Under the pieces are notes generated by a model. It saw only the letters and a list, made by a program, of their open reading frames with translations, searched no databases and was not told the origin of the DNA. A stretch of 64,000 nucleotides of DNA, from assembly GCF_936943645.1 (NCBI RefSeq), contig NZ_CAKZJO010000056.1, forward strand, positions 62,001-126,000, written 5' to 3'. The position numbers and the translations under genes are program-made. This DNA comes from an uncultured Bradyrhizobium sp. Its GTDB lineage: Bacteria > Pseudomonadota > Alphaproteobacteria > Rhizobiales > Xanthobacteraceae. Shown piece by piece: positions 33,518 through 41,617 of the stretch; position 1 is the stretch's first letter; the number at the start of each line of letters is the position of its first letter.

Positions 33518-34456
33518 TCAATAACACGCGTCCATCGCGCCGAGCTTCGGATAAAGCCGGTCGATCGCGGCGATCTCGCCGTGCATCTGGGCGATGATCC
33601 AGTCGCGGATCTCGGCGGCGATGGGGCGCATCGGGCGGTTGCGCGGCGGCAGGAATTCGCAGATGCGGCGCGTGGTGGTGAGCCGGTCGGAGGCCGGGAC
33701 CAGCGCGCCGGTCAGGAGCCAGTGGGAGGCGACCGTCAGCCAGCCGAGCGCGATGCCCTGACCGAGCAGGGCGGCCTGCACCACGACGGCATAATCGGTG
33801 AAGCTCAGGCCCTTGGCCGCGCCGCGGCGCCCGGTGAGGAGCGATGTGTAATCCGCGGCCCAGTCGCCCGGCGTCTCGGCGAGGCGAATGATGGTGTTGC
33901 CCTCGGCGGGGTCAGTCGCGCCGAGATAGCTCGGGCTGCACATCGGCAGCATGACTTCCTTCATGATCAGCGTGCCGCCCGACGAGGGCTCTTCGCGATC
34001 GCGAAAGCGCATGCCGAGGTCGACGTTCTCCACCGGCCCGCGCAGCGCGCCGGAGATCAGCTGGAAGCGCAGGTCGACTTGCGGAAACTGCTTCTGCAGC
34101 TTGTCGATCCGCGGCATCAGCCAGTGCGTGGTGAAGGCGGAGGAGACCGACAGCGTCACCGTCTCGGTGCCCTTGCGGCGGCGCTCGATCTCGACGAGGC
34201 CGCTCTCGATGCTGCGAAAGCCGTCGAGCACGCGGCGATAGAGCAATTCGCCTTCCTCGGTGAGCACGGCGCGGCCCGCCTTGCGGTCGAACAGGCGGAC
34301 GCCGAGATGCTCCTCGAGCTGGCCGAGCATGCGGCTCACCGCCGGCTGCGTGACGTTCAATTCCGCGGCGGCGGCCGTGAAGCTGCCATTGCGCGCCGCT
34401 GCGTCGAAGACGAACAGGGCGTTGCTCGACGGCAGCATGCGGCGGAGCTCGGGCAT
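33518..34456 (-). CDS. LysR-family transcriptional regulator (GcvA-like)
   Basis: The 312-residue regulator has an N-terminal winged helix-turn-helix (about 12-70), with GSFTAAAAELNVTQPAVSRM as helix-turn-helix, and a C-terminal substrate-binding fold (about 98-300). The sequence type, with SFTAAAAELNVTQPAVS followed by a short linker and LSVSSAFTTHWLMPRI, is that of the GcvA/glycine-cleavage-activator group. It is divergent from the ABC operon that begins at 34619, the standard arrangement for a LysR protein and its target. The inducer is unknown and could be an amine or amino acid imported by that operon. Confidence 0.9.
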   Translation of the reverse strand: MPELRRMLPSSNALFVFDAAARNGSFTAAAAELNVTQPAVSRMLGQLEEHLGVRLFDRKAGRAVLTEEGELLYRRVLDGFRSIESGLVEIERRRKGTETVTLSVSSAFTTHWLMPRIDKLQKQFPQVDLRFQLISGALRGPVENVDLGMRFRDREEPSSGGTLIMKEVMLPMCSPSYLGATDPAEGNTIIRLAETPGDWAADYTSLLTGRRGAAKGLSFTDYAVVVQAALLGQGIALGWLTVASHWLLTGALVPASDRLTTTRRICEFLPPRNRPMRPIAAEIRDWIIAQMHGEIAAIDRLYPKLGAMDACY

Positions 34457-34618
34457 AACGTCATGTTATGGGCGCGGTGAGAATTTGGCAATTGCCGGAT
34501 TTTGCCAAGTCTGTTGTCATTGGCATCACAGCCTAAAGACAGGGTGTTCGGAAGAGGATTTGGTGCGGCGCACGCTGCGTCGCGGAATGCTCCGGAACGA
34601 TGTCTATAAAGCAGGCTT

Positions 34619-35746
34619 ATGGCGCGCAGTGAGGCACGCCATTGCAGGGACGGGCGAGGTCGATCGTTGGACAAACGAGCGGAAAGCGTCGAGATCAGGT
34701 CCGCGAGCAAGGCCTACGGCCCCGTTCGCGCTCTCGACGACGTCTCGCTCAATGTCGGCGCCGGCGAATTCGTCTCGCTGCTCGGGCCCTCCGGCTCCGG
34801 CAAGACCACGCTGCTCGGCATTTTGGGCGGCTTCATCTTGCCGACGTCAGGCACCATTCTCTTTGGCGGCCGCGACGTCACCTACATGCCGCCGCACAAG
34901 CGGGACATCGGCGTCGTGTTCCAGAACTACGCGCTGTTCCCGCATATGAGCGTTGGCGAGAACGTCGCCTTTCCCCTGCGCGCGCGCCGGCTGCCGAAAG
35001 CGAGCTGGCCCGACAAGGTGCGGGCGGCGCTCGGCATGGTCGGGCTCTCCGGCTATGAAGAGCGCGGCATCGCGCAGCTCTCGGGCGGCCAGCGCCAGCG
35101 GGTCGCGCTCGCGCGCGCCATGATCTTCGAGCCGCGCCTGATCCTGATGGACGAGCCGCTCTCTGCGCTCGACAAGCAGCTGCGCGAGTCCATGCAGATC
35201 GAGCTGCGCGCGCTGCACAGGCGCATCCAGGCCACCATCATCTACGTCACCCATGACCAGCGCGAGGCGCTGACCATGAGCGACCGCGTCGCCGTGATGA
35301 AGGACGGCCGCCTGATCCAGATCGACGTGCCCGAGCGGCTGCACGACCATCCCGCCGATTCCTTCGTCGCGAGCTTCATCGGCGAGGCCACGATGCTGCC
35401 CGTCCGCCGCGTCGATGCCTCCAGCGTTGCGCTCGGCAATGCGCTGCTGCGCAGCGCCCGCCTCATTCCGGATGGCGATGCCCTGATGCTCGCCGTGCAC
35501 AGCGAGAAACTGCTGATCGACGACGGCGCGCAGGATGGCGCCTGCAACCGGTTGACCGGAACGGTCACCGACATCGTCTATCAGGGCGAGAGCTTGCGCA
35601 TCTTCCTTTCGCTTGCCGACGGCATCGCGCTCAGCCTGCGGCAGCCGAGCTACCACCAGGCCTACAGCCGCATTCCGCCGCTCGGCGGCCGCCTCACCGT
35701 CACCCTTCACCCCGAGGACACCATCGTCGTGCCCAGGGTGGACTGA
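34619..35746 (+). CDS. ABC importer ATPase, polyamine (PotA) type
   Basis: This is the ATP-binding subunit of a binding-protein-dependent importer. It has Walker A GPSGSGKTT, Q-loop FQNYALFPHM, signature LSGGQRQRVALARAM, Walker B LILMDEP, the His-switch in YVTHDQREAL, and a C-terminal TOBE domain (about 295-370), as in PotA/FbpC-type proteins. The ATG at 34619 gives 375 residues. A TTG at 34667 with GAGG upstream would remove 16 basic residues that are not part of the domain and is a real alternative. The five genes that follow (HAD, oxidase, binding protein, two permeases) make a complete transporter operon with catabolic enzymes. Confidence 0.9.
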   Translation: MARSEARHCRDGRGRSLDKRAESVEIRSASKAYGPVRALDDVSLNVGAGEFVSLLGPSGSGKTTLLGILGGFILPTSGTILFGGRDVTYMPPHKRDIGVVFQNYALFPHMSVGENVAFPLRARRLPKASWPDKVRAALGMVGLSGYEERGIAQLSGGQRQRVALARAMIFEPRLILMDEPLSALDKQLRESMQIELRALHRRIQATIIYVTHDQREALTMSDRVAVMKDGRLIQIDVPERLHDHPADSFVASFIGEATMLPVRRVDASSVALGNALLRSARLIPDGDALMLAVHSEKLLIDDGAQDGACNRLTGTVTDIVYQGESLRIFLSLADGIALSLRQPSYHQAYSRIPPLGGRLTVTLHPEDTIVVPRVD

Positions 35747-35781
35747 AGCCAGCCTTGTCCAACCGAAGAGAAGAAACCGAC

Positions 35782-36498
35782 ATGTCGACCCAAGCCGCGT
35801 TCAGCAATTTCAAGGTTCTCACCTTCGACGTCGTCGGCACCCTGATCGATTTCGAGACCGGCGTGATCGACGCGGTGCGCAAGATCTCGGGCAAGACGCC
35901 GGCCGAGCTCAGCGACGACCAGATCTTCGAGCCCTACAAGCGCGGCCGCGACAAGCACTATGAGCGCTCCAGCGAGGCGATGTTCCACGTCTATCGCCAT
36001 CTCGCCAAGGAGCTCGGCTTGCCTTCCGACGATGCCGCTTGCGACACGTTCCAGCTCGCGGTGCTGCGCTGGGGGCCGTTTTCGGATTCGGTCGAGGCGC
36101 TCAAGCGCCTGCGCACCCGGTTCCGCCTGGTCGCGATGACCAATGCCGATCGCGTCGCGCTGTCGGCTTATGCGCATGCGCTCGGCAATCCCTTCGACGA
36201 CACCGTCTGCGCCGACGACACCGGCGTGGCCAAGCCCAACCCGGAATTCTTCGCCTACAACAAGGGCCGTCAGTCCGCCTTCGGCTACAAGCAGTCCGAC
36301 ATCCTGCACGTCGCGCAGAGCCAGTACCACGACATCGGGATTGCGCGGAAGCTCGGCTACAAGGTGTGCTGGATCGAGCGCCGCCAGGGCATCGCCGGCT
36401 TCGGCGGCACGCCGGCGGTGGAGACGCTGACCAAGCCGGACTTCCATTACCCGACGCTGAAGGCGCTCGCCGACGCGGCGATCGGGCCGGCGGCGTAG
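35782..36498 (+). CDS. HAD type II (haloacid dehalogenase-like) protein
   Basis: The 238-residue protein has the fold and length of L-2-haloacid dehalogenases. Motif I is Asp16 in TFDVVGTLID, motif II Thr120-Asn121, and motif III Lys151 in VAKPNPEFF. The last motif reads HVAQSQYHDIG (176-186), where true dehalogenases carry a Ser-Ser-Asn-x-x-Asp pattern. The asparagine position that helps activate water is therefore changed. It may be a phosphatase or an enzyme of unknown reaction, and automatic annotation as dehalogenase should be doubted. It is embedded in the amine-type ABC operon, 35 nt after the ATPase gene and 4 nt before the oxidase gene. Confidence 0.85.
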   Translation: MSTQAAFSNFKVLTFDVVGTLIDFETGVIDAVRKISGKTPAELSDDQIFEPYKRGRDKHYERSSEAMFHVYRHLAKELGLPSDDAACDTFQLAVLRWGPFSDSVEALKRLRTRFRLVAMTNADRVALSAYAHALGNPFDDTVCADDTGVAKPNPEFFAYNKGRQSAFGYKQSDILHVAQSQYHDIGIARKLGYKVCWIERRQGIAGFGGTPAVETLTKPDFHYPTLKALADAAIGPAA

Positions 36499-36502
36499 CA
36501 TC

Positions 36503-37822
36503 GTGAGCGCGGGCATGACACGGGACTGGAGCGCCCTGCCATCGGTCAACTCGCTGTGGGAAGCCACGGCCGAGCCGGCGCGCGACTTTCCCGTGCTCTC
36601 GGGTGACCATCAGGCGGATGTGGTGATCATCGGGGCGGGCTACACCGGCCTGTCCGCCGCGCACCACATCGCCAAAAGCGGCCTCAGCCCCGTCGTGCTC
36701 GAGGCCAATCGCCCCGGCTGGGGCGCGAGCGGCCGCAACGGCGGCGTCATCACCGCGAAATTCCGTCTGTCGTTCCGCGAGGTCGACGCCGCGCACGGCC
36801 GCGCCATGGCGAAGCGCATGTACGAGATCGCGCATGAATCGACCGACATGGTCGAGGAGATGGTCTCCGAATACGGCATCGCCAGCGCGAACCTCGTGCG
36901 CACCGGCCAGGTCAAGGCCGCGCATAACGAGACGACGCTTCGGGCCGCGATCGACGAAGCCAACTGGATGACGCGCGAGATGGGCTCGGCCGAGGTTCGC
37001 ATCCTCGACAGGGATGGCGTGCGCGAGGAGACCGGCTCGGACATCTTTGTCGGCGGCGTGCTCAATCCCGGCTCGGGTGGGATCCATCCGCTGAACTACC
37101 TGCGTGGGCTCGCGCAGGGCGTCGCGGGCCGCGGCGTGCCGATCTTCCAGGAATCCCCAGTCGTCAAGCTGCGGCGCGAGAAGGACCATATCGTCGCCGA
37201 AACGCCGCGCGGCACTGTGCGCGCCAAGCAGGCGATCATCGCCACCAACAGCTATTCCGATCTCACCGATGCCACCGCGCATCTGCAGCGCACGCTGGTC
37301 CCGTTTCGCAGCGCCATGGTCGCGACCGAGCAGCTGCCGCGCAATCTTGCGGGAAAGCTGATGCCGTCGGGGCGCACCTACACCGAGACCAAGCGCATGA
37401 TGCGCTGGTTCCGCATGGTCGACAACCGCGTCATCTTCGGCGGCCGCGGCGCGTTCGGCAAAGAGGACTCGCAGGCCGCGTTCGATGCCTTGCACAAGGC
37501 CATGGTCGGTATCTTCCCTGATCTCGCCGACATCCCGCTTGCCTACAAATGGTCGGGCCTCGTGGCGATGACGCTGGATTCGGTGCCGCATATCGGCCGG
37601 CTCGACGACCGCACGCTGGTTTCGCTGGGCTACAACGGCGCCGGCGTTGCGATGTCGAGCCTGATGGGGCGCTATCTCGCCGCCTTCGTGCGCGGCGAGA
37701 CGCCTGACGTCGGCCTGCTCGATATCGCCCGCATGAAGAGGATTCCGTTCTATCCGCTGCGCGAGCCCGCCGTGCGCATGGTCGCGGGCTGGTACCAGTT
37801 TCTCGATGCGATCGGTCAGTGA
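36503..37822 (+). CDS. FAD-dependent amine oxidoreductase (DAO family, PuuB-like)
   Basis: The 439-residue flavoprotein belongs to the DAO family. The FAD dinucleotide fold is VVIIGAGYTGLSAAHHIA at about 36-53. A second glycine-rich segment (WGASGRNGGV) and the C-terminal SLGYNGAGVAMSSLMG close the FAD site. The overall pattern is that of gamma-glutamylputrescine oxidase and related secondary-amine oxidases. Start choice is between GTG 36503 and ATG 36515; the difference is four residues. The gene lies between the HAD and the substrate-binding protein in a polyamine-type importer operon, so the imported compound is probably an amine oxidised here. No glutamylputrescine synthetase is present. 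Confidence 0.85.
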   Translation: MSAGMTRDWSALPSVNSLWEATAEPARDFPVLSGDHQADVVIIGAGYTGLSAAHHIAKSGLSPVVLEANRPGWGASGRNGGVITAKFRLSFREVDAAHGRAMAKRMYEIAHESTDMVEEMVSEYGIASANLVRTGQVKAAHNETTLRAAIDEANWMTREMGSAEVRILDRDGVREETGSDIFVGGVLNPGSGGIHPLNYLRGLAQGVAGRGVPIFQESPVVKLRREKDHIVAETPRGTVRAKQAIIATNSYSDLTDATAHLQRTLVPFRSAMVATEQLPRNLAGKLMPSGRTYTETKRMMRWFRMVDNRVIFGGRGAFGKEDSQAAFDALHKAMVGIFPDLADIPLAYKWSGLVAMTLDSVPHIGRLDDRTLVSLGYNGAGVAMSSLMGRYLAAFVRGETPDVGLLDIARMKRIPFYPLREPAVRMVAGWYQFLDAIGQ

Positions 37823-37843
37823 GATCATTTGGAGGAGGTGAGG

Positions 37844-38890
37844 ATGACGATGACGCGGAAGTTTGGATTGGGCGGCGCGCTGCTGGGCGCAATCGGATTT
37901 GCCACTGCGGCTGAGGCCGCCGAGCAGATCACCTTCGTCTCGCAAGGCGGCGCCTATCAGCAGGCGCAGACGGTGGCGATCCTCGATCCCTCCGCCAAGA
38001 AGCTCGGCATCACCATCAACCAGGATTCCATTCCCGACGCCTGGCCCGCGATCAAGACGCAGGTCGGCAGCGGCAAGCCGATCTGGGACGTCGTCGACAC
38101 CCCGACCGGCAACTGCCTGCGTGGCGGCGAGCAGGGGCTGATGGAGAAGCTCGACTTCTCGAAAATTCCGAACGGCGCGGCGATGCCTGAGGCGTATCGC
38201 AGTCCCTATTCGGTGTCCTACGAGTTCTATTCCAGCGTGCTGGCCTACAGCCAGAAGACCTTCCCGAAGGACGCGCCGAACAGCTGGGCCGATTTCTGGG
38301 ACGTCAAGAAATTCCCCGGCCGCCGCGCGCTGCGCAACCATCCGTTCGCAACGCTGGAGGCCGCGCTGATGGCCGACGGCGTCGCGCCCGACAAGCTGTA
38401 TCCGCTCGACGTCGACCGCGCCTTCAAGAAGCTGGAGGAAATCAAGCCGCACATCACGGTGTGGTGGACCTCGGGCGCGCAATCGGCGCAGCTGCTCAAC
38501 GACGGCGAGGTCGATATGGAGATGGCCTGGAACGGCCGTGTCAGCGCCGTCGCCAAGGAAGGCGCCAAAGTGTCCTTCACCTACAACCAGGGCGTCCTGC
38601 AGAGCACCTCGCTCTGTATCCTCAAGGGTGCGCCGAATCTCGCGACTGCCGTGAAGTTTCTCAACGAGGCGGTCGATCCCGTGCATCAGGCCAATCTGCC
38701 GCTGCAGATCGATTATGGTCCGGGCAATCCCAAGGCGTTCGAGACGAGCGTGATCAAGCCCGAGCGCGCCGCGCAATTGCCGAGTGAGCCGGCCAATGCC
38801 GCCAAGCAGGCGCTGATGTCCTACGTCTGGTGGTCCTCGCCCGCCGGCGAAGCCGCCGAGAAGCGCTGGGCCTCTTTCATGCAGAAGTGA
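37844..38890 (+). CDS. ABC transporter substrate-binding protein, spermidine/putrescine type
   Basis: This periplasmic receptor of 348 residues belongs to the PotD/type 2 periplasmic fold. The start at 37844 is preceded by GGAGGAGGTGAGG and gives a signal peptide ending in ATAAEAA at about 25. The mature part begins EQITFVSQGGAYQQAQ and contains AWPAIKTQVGSGKPIWDVV and MEMAWNGRVSAV, typical of the polyamine/iron(III)-type binding proteins. It stands just before the two permease genes. The ligand is unproven; context suggests an amine or opine-like compound. Confidence 0.9.
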   Translation: MTMTRKFGLGGALLGAIGFATAAEAAEQITFVSQGGAYQQAQTVAILDPSAKKLGITINQDSIPDAWPAIKTQVGSGKPIWDVVDTPTGNCLRGGEQGLMEKLDFSKIPNGAAMPEAYRSPYSVSYEFYSSVLAYSQKTFPKDAPNSWADFWDVKKFPGRRALRNHPFATLEAALMADGVAPDKLYPLDVDRAFKKLEEIKPHITVWWTSGAQSAQLLNDGEVDMEMAWNGRVSAVAKEGAKVSFTYNQGVLQSTSLCILKGAPNLATAVKFLNEAVDPVHQANLPLQIDYGPGNPKAFETSVIKPERAAQLPSEPANAAKQALMSYVWWSSPAGEAAEKRWASFMQK

Positions 38891-38902
38891 GCGAGATCGA
38901 CC

Positions 38903-39772
38903 TTGGCGACATCCGTGCCAGATCCCTCCGAGAAGCATCAGTGCCGTGAACACGGCCTGATGCTGGCCTTGGTGTCGCCGGCCCTGTTGGTGATCCTGGC
39001 TCTGATCGTGCTGCCGGTCGGCTGGCTCGCCTGGCAGTCGATCTATCACGACGGCTTCACGCTGGAGAACTACCGCCGCGTCTTCACCGAGGACATCTAT
39101 TGGCGCAGCTTCGCGCTGACCTTCGAGATCAGCCTCGCGGTCACCGTGATCGCACTGCTGCTCGGCTATCCCGTCGCCTATCTCGCCAACTCCGTGCCGA
39201 AGGGCTGGAGCATCCTGATCCTGTCGCTGGTCGTGCTGCCGTTCTGGACCAGCGTGCTGGTGCGCGCTTATGCCTGGCTGGCGCTGCTGCAGCGCACCGG
39301 CGTGATCAACCAGTTTTTGCGCTATCTCGACGTGATCTCCGAGCCGCTGGCGCTGGTCCACAACACCTTCGGCACGGTGGTTGCGACCGTGCACATCCTG
39401 CTGCCCTTCATGGTGCTGCCGCTCTATGCGACCATGCAGAAGATCCCGTCCGATCTCATGCAGGCCGGCGCCAGCCTCGGCGCAAGCCCGTCGCTGACAT
39501 TCCTCCGCGTGTTCCTGCCGCTGTCGCTGCCCGGCGTGCTCGCCGGCTGCACCATGGTGTTCGTGCTCTGCCTCGGCTTCTACATCACGCCGGAGCTGCT
39601 CGGCGGCGGCCGTACCGTGATGGTGTCGATGCTGGTGAGCCGCAACGTCGAGCTCTACAACCAGTTCGGCGCGGCCAGCGCGGTCGCGGTGGTGCTGCTG
39701 CTCAGCGTGCTCGCGATCTTCTTCGTGGTGAGCCGCTTCATTTCGCTCGATCGGGTGCTGGGGCAGAAATGA
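38903..39772 (+). CDS. ABC importer permease 1 (PotB type)
   Basis: The 289-residue membrane protein has six membrane segments and the EAA-type loop (MQAGASLGASPSLTFLRVFL) that docks to the ATPase. It is of the PotB/first-permease type, with a long first periplasmic loop (IYHDGFTLENYRRVFTEDI). The start is uncertain: TTG at 38903 gives the full length, but no strong ribosome site is visible. GTG at 38915 would shorten it by four residues, and the first membrane segment begins only near residue 20. Its stop overlaps the second permease as ATGA. Confidence 0.88.
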   Translation: MATSVPDPSEKHQCREHGLMLALVSPALLVILALIVLPVGWLAWQSIYHDGFTLENYRRVFTEDIYWRSFALTFEISLAVTVIALLLGYPVAYLANSVPKGWSILILSLVVLPFWTSVLVRAYAWLALLQRTGVINQFLRYLDVISEPLALVHNTFGTVVATVHILLPFMVLPLYATMQKIPSDLMQAGASLGASPSLTFLRVFLPLSLPGVLAGCTMVFVLCLGFYITPELLGGGRTVMVSMLVSRNVELYNQFGAASAVAVVLLLSVLAIFFVVSRFISLDRVLGQK

Positions 39773-40554
39773 TGCGCGTCTCGCCCGCCCGGATCGCCCT
39801 CTACGTGATCAGCGCGCTGGTGCTGGTCTATCTGATCCTGCCCGTGCTGATCATCGCGCCGATATCATTCTCCGGCGCGCGCTTCCTGACCTTCCCGCCG
39901 CCGTCGTTCTCGACGCGCTGGTATCAGCAATACTTCTCCAATCCGGCCTGGATGCAGGCAACGCAGGTGACGCTGACGGTCGCGCTGCTGACGGTGGCGA
40001 TCGCAACGCCGTGCGGGGTTGCGGCCGCCTACGCCATCAGCCAGTCAAAGCTGCGAGTCATGCGGCTGATTCATATGACGCTGCTGCTGCCGCTGGTGGT
40101 GCCTGTTATCATCACCGCGGTCGGCATCTTCTTCGTCTATGCCAAGGTCGGCCTGGTCGCGACCATGCCTGGCCTCGTGCTGGCGAACGTGATGCTGGGC
40201 TTGCCCTATGTCGTCATTTCGGTGCTGGCAGGCCTGCAGAGCTTCGATCCCGCGCAGGAGATGGTGGCGCGCAGCCTCGGCATGAACCGCCTGCGCAGCT
40301 TCTTCGCGGTGACGCTGCCGCAGATCAAGTCCAGCGTGATCGCCGGCGGTATCTTCGCCTTCATCTCGGCGATGGACGAGACCATCGTCGCGCTGTTCAT
40401 CTCCGGCGGCCAGTACCAGCCGCTGACCAAGCGCATGTTCACCGCGCTCCGCGACGAGATCGACCCCACGATCGCCGCGATCTCGACGCTGATGACCGCG
40501 GCGTCCTTCATGCTGGTGCTGCTGGCGAGCGCGCGGCAGAAGAAGAGCGGGTGA
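39769..40554 (+). CDS. ABC importer permease 2 (PotC type)
   Basis: The 261-residue second permease has six membrane segments and the EAA loop ARSLGMNRLRSFFAVTLPQI. It begins at the first of two ATG codons, overlapping the stop of permease 1. SFSGARFLTFPPPSFSTRWY in the first loop is characteristic of PotC-like subunits. It is the last gene of the operon 34619-40554. A 208-nt gap holding a palindromic repeat separates it from the converging tetR gene. Confidence 0.92.
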   Translation: MMRVSPARIALYVISALVLVYLILPVLIIAPISFSGARFLTFPPPSFSTRWYQQYFSNPAWMQATQVTLTVALLTVAIATPCGVAAAYAISQSKLRVMRLIHMTLLLPLVVPVIITAVGIFFVYAKVGLVATMPGLVLANVMLGLPYVVISVLAGLQSFDPAQEMVARSLGMNRLRSFFAVTLPQIKSSVIAGGIFAFISAMDETIVALFISGGQYQPLTKRMFTALRDEIDPTIAAISTLMTAASFMLVLLASARQKKSG

Positions 40555-40582
40555 GGGGAGCCGCGAGCGCTCATCCGTCCCC

Positions 40583-40730
40583 GTCACCCTGAGGGGCGCG
40601 CTCTGCGGCGCGTCAGCGTCGCAGGGCAAGCCTCGAAGGGCGACGGCCCGCCTGTATCAGCTCGGCCGTGCATCCTTCGAGGCTCCCGGCGCGATGCTGT
40701 GCGCATCGCGCCACTCGCACCTCAGGATGA
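40583..40730. repeat. Dispersed palindromic repeat after ABC operon
   Basis: A 148-nt element begins GTCACCCTGAGG and ends CCTCAGGATGAC, with inner complementary blocks GGCGCG/CGCGCC and AAGCCTCGAAGG/CCTTCGAGGCT. It lies between two convergent transcription units and probably works as a bidirectional stop. Confidence 0.85.
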
Positions 40731-40762
40731 CGGAATGATCGTCGTCGCCCCGGCGAAGGCGC

Positions 40763-41410
40763 TCACTTCGCCCCCAGCCACGCCAGGATCATCTCGACGA
40801 TCTGGGCCCGGCTCTTCGCCAGCACCTTCGGCTCGCTCAGATCCCGGTCGAACAGCGCGCCAAAGGTGTGGCGGTTGGCGACGCGGAAGAAGCAGTAGGA
40901 GGAGATGGCAAGGTGCAGGTCGATGGCATCGACGTCGTCGCGAAAGACGCCTTCGGCACGGCCGCGCTTCAAGATACCATCGAGGGTCGCGATCACGCTG
41001 GCGTTGAGCTGGCGCAGCTGCAAATTCTGCTTCAGGTGCTTGCCGTGGTGGATGTTCTCGATCGAGACGAGACGGATGAAGTTCGGGTTGCGCTCGTCAT
41101 GGTCGAAGGTCGCCTCGATCAGCCGACGCAGGCCCTCGCGCGCGTCGCAGCTTTCGATGTCGAGCTGGTCCTCCAGCGCGCGGATGCTGCGATAGGCCTC
41201 CTCCAGCACCGCGAGGTAGAGCTGTTCCTTGCCCCCGAAATAGTAATAGATCATGCGCTTGGACGTGCGCGTCCGCGCCGCGATCGCATCGACACGGGCG
41301 CCGGAATAGCCCTCCGAGGCGAATTCGGCCATCGCCACTTCGAGAATGTCGCGCTTGGTGCGCTCGGGATCGTTGGTGCGCTTCGATGGGGGCGGCATGC
41401 GCTCGAGCAT
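40763..41410 (-). CDS. TetR-family regulator
   Basis: The 215-residue regulator has an N-terminal TetR helix-turn-helix (about 18-65), with AMAEFASEGYSGARVDAIAA and RTSKRMIYYYFGGKEQLYLAV. A helical ligand domain with HDERNPNFIRLVSIEN and LHLAISSYCFFRVANR follows, as in the TetR_C_33/RutR-like group. The start at 41410 has GGGGGAG about 8 nt upstream. A Met four codons further in is also possible. It diverges from the MFS-esterase pair; a GTAC-rich site in the intervening region is a candidate operator. Confidence 0.88.
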   Translation of the reverse strand: MLERMPPPSKRTNDPERTKRDILEVAMAEFASEGYSGARVDAIAARTRTSKRMIYYYFGGKEQLYLAVLEEAYRSIRALEDQLDIESCDAREGLRRLIEATFDHDERNPNFIRLVSIENIHHGKHLKQNLQLRQLNASVIATLDGILKRGRAEGVFRDDVDAIDLHLAISSYCFFRVANRHTFGALFDRDLSEPKVLAKSRAQIVEMILAWLGAK

Positions 41411-41491
41411 TGCTGTTTCTCCCCCAGTTTCCATGGATCGCCTTGAAGGTGAAGGCAAATTTGGCCCTCCCGGGCTCCCATCCAACGCGTA

Positions 41492-41520
41492 TTGCATAAA
41501 CGTACTAGTTCGTACATTAT
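41492..41520 (+). promoter_or_regulatory. Candidate promoter with overlapping TetR operator
   Basis: TTGCAT (41492-41497) and CATTAT (41515-41520) are 17 nt apart and could be -35 and -10 boxes for the MFS gene. The spacer contains GTAC-TAGTTC-GTAC (41502-41515), a symmetric site typical in form of TetR operators. The match to consensus boxes is only moderate. Confidence 0.4.
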
Positions 41521-41617
41521 GCTCCCCAATCAAGCTTGCGGCAACCAGAACCAGAAAACGCGCGCGAGGCGGTCCGCCTGGTGCGAACCGCGGGGGACAC
41601 ACGGGGAGGAGATTCCG

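Noticed and set aside
36101..39394. Minus-strand open frame of about 1,100 codons across the ABC operon
   Set aside because: It is antisense to well supported genes (HAD, oxidase, binding protein, permease). High G+C with few stop codons produces such shadows; the translation is Arg/Gly/His-rich with no domain.
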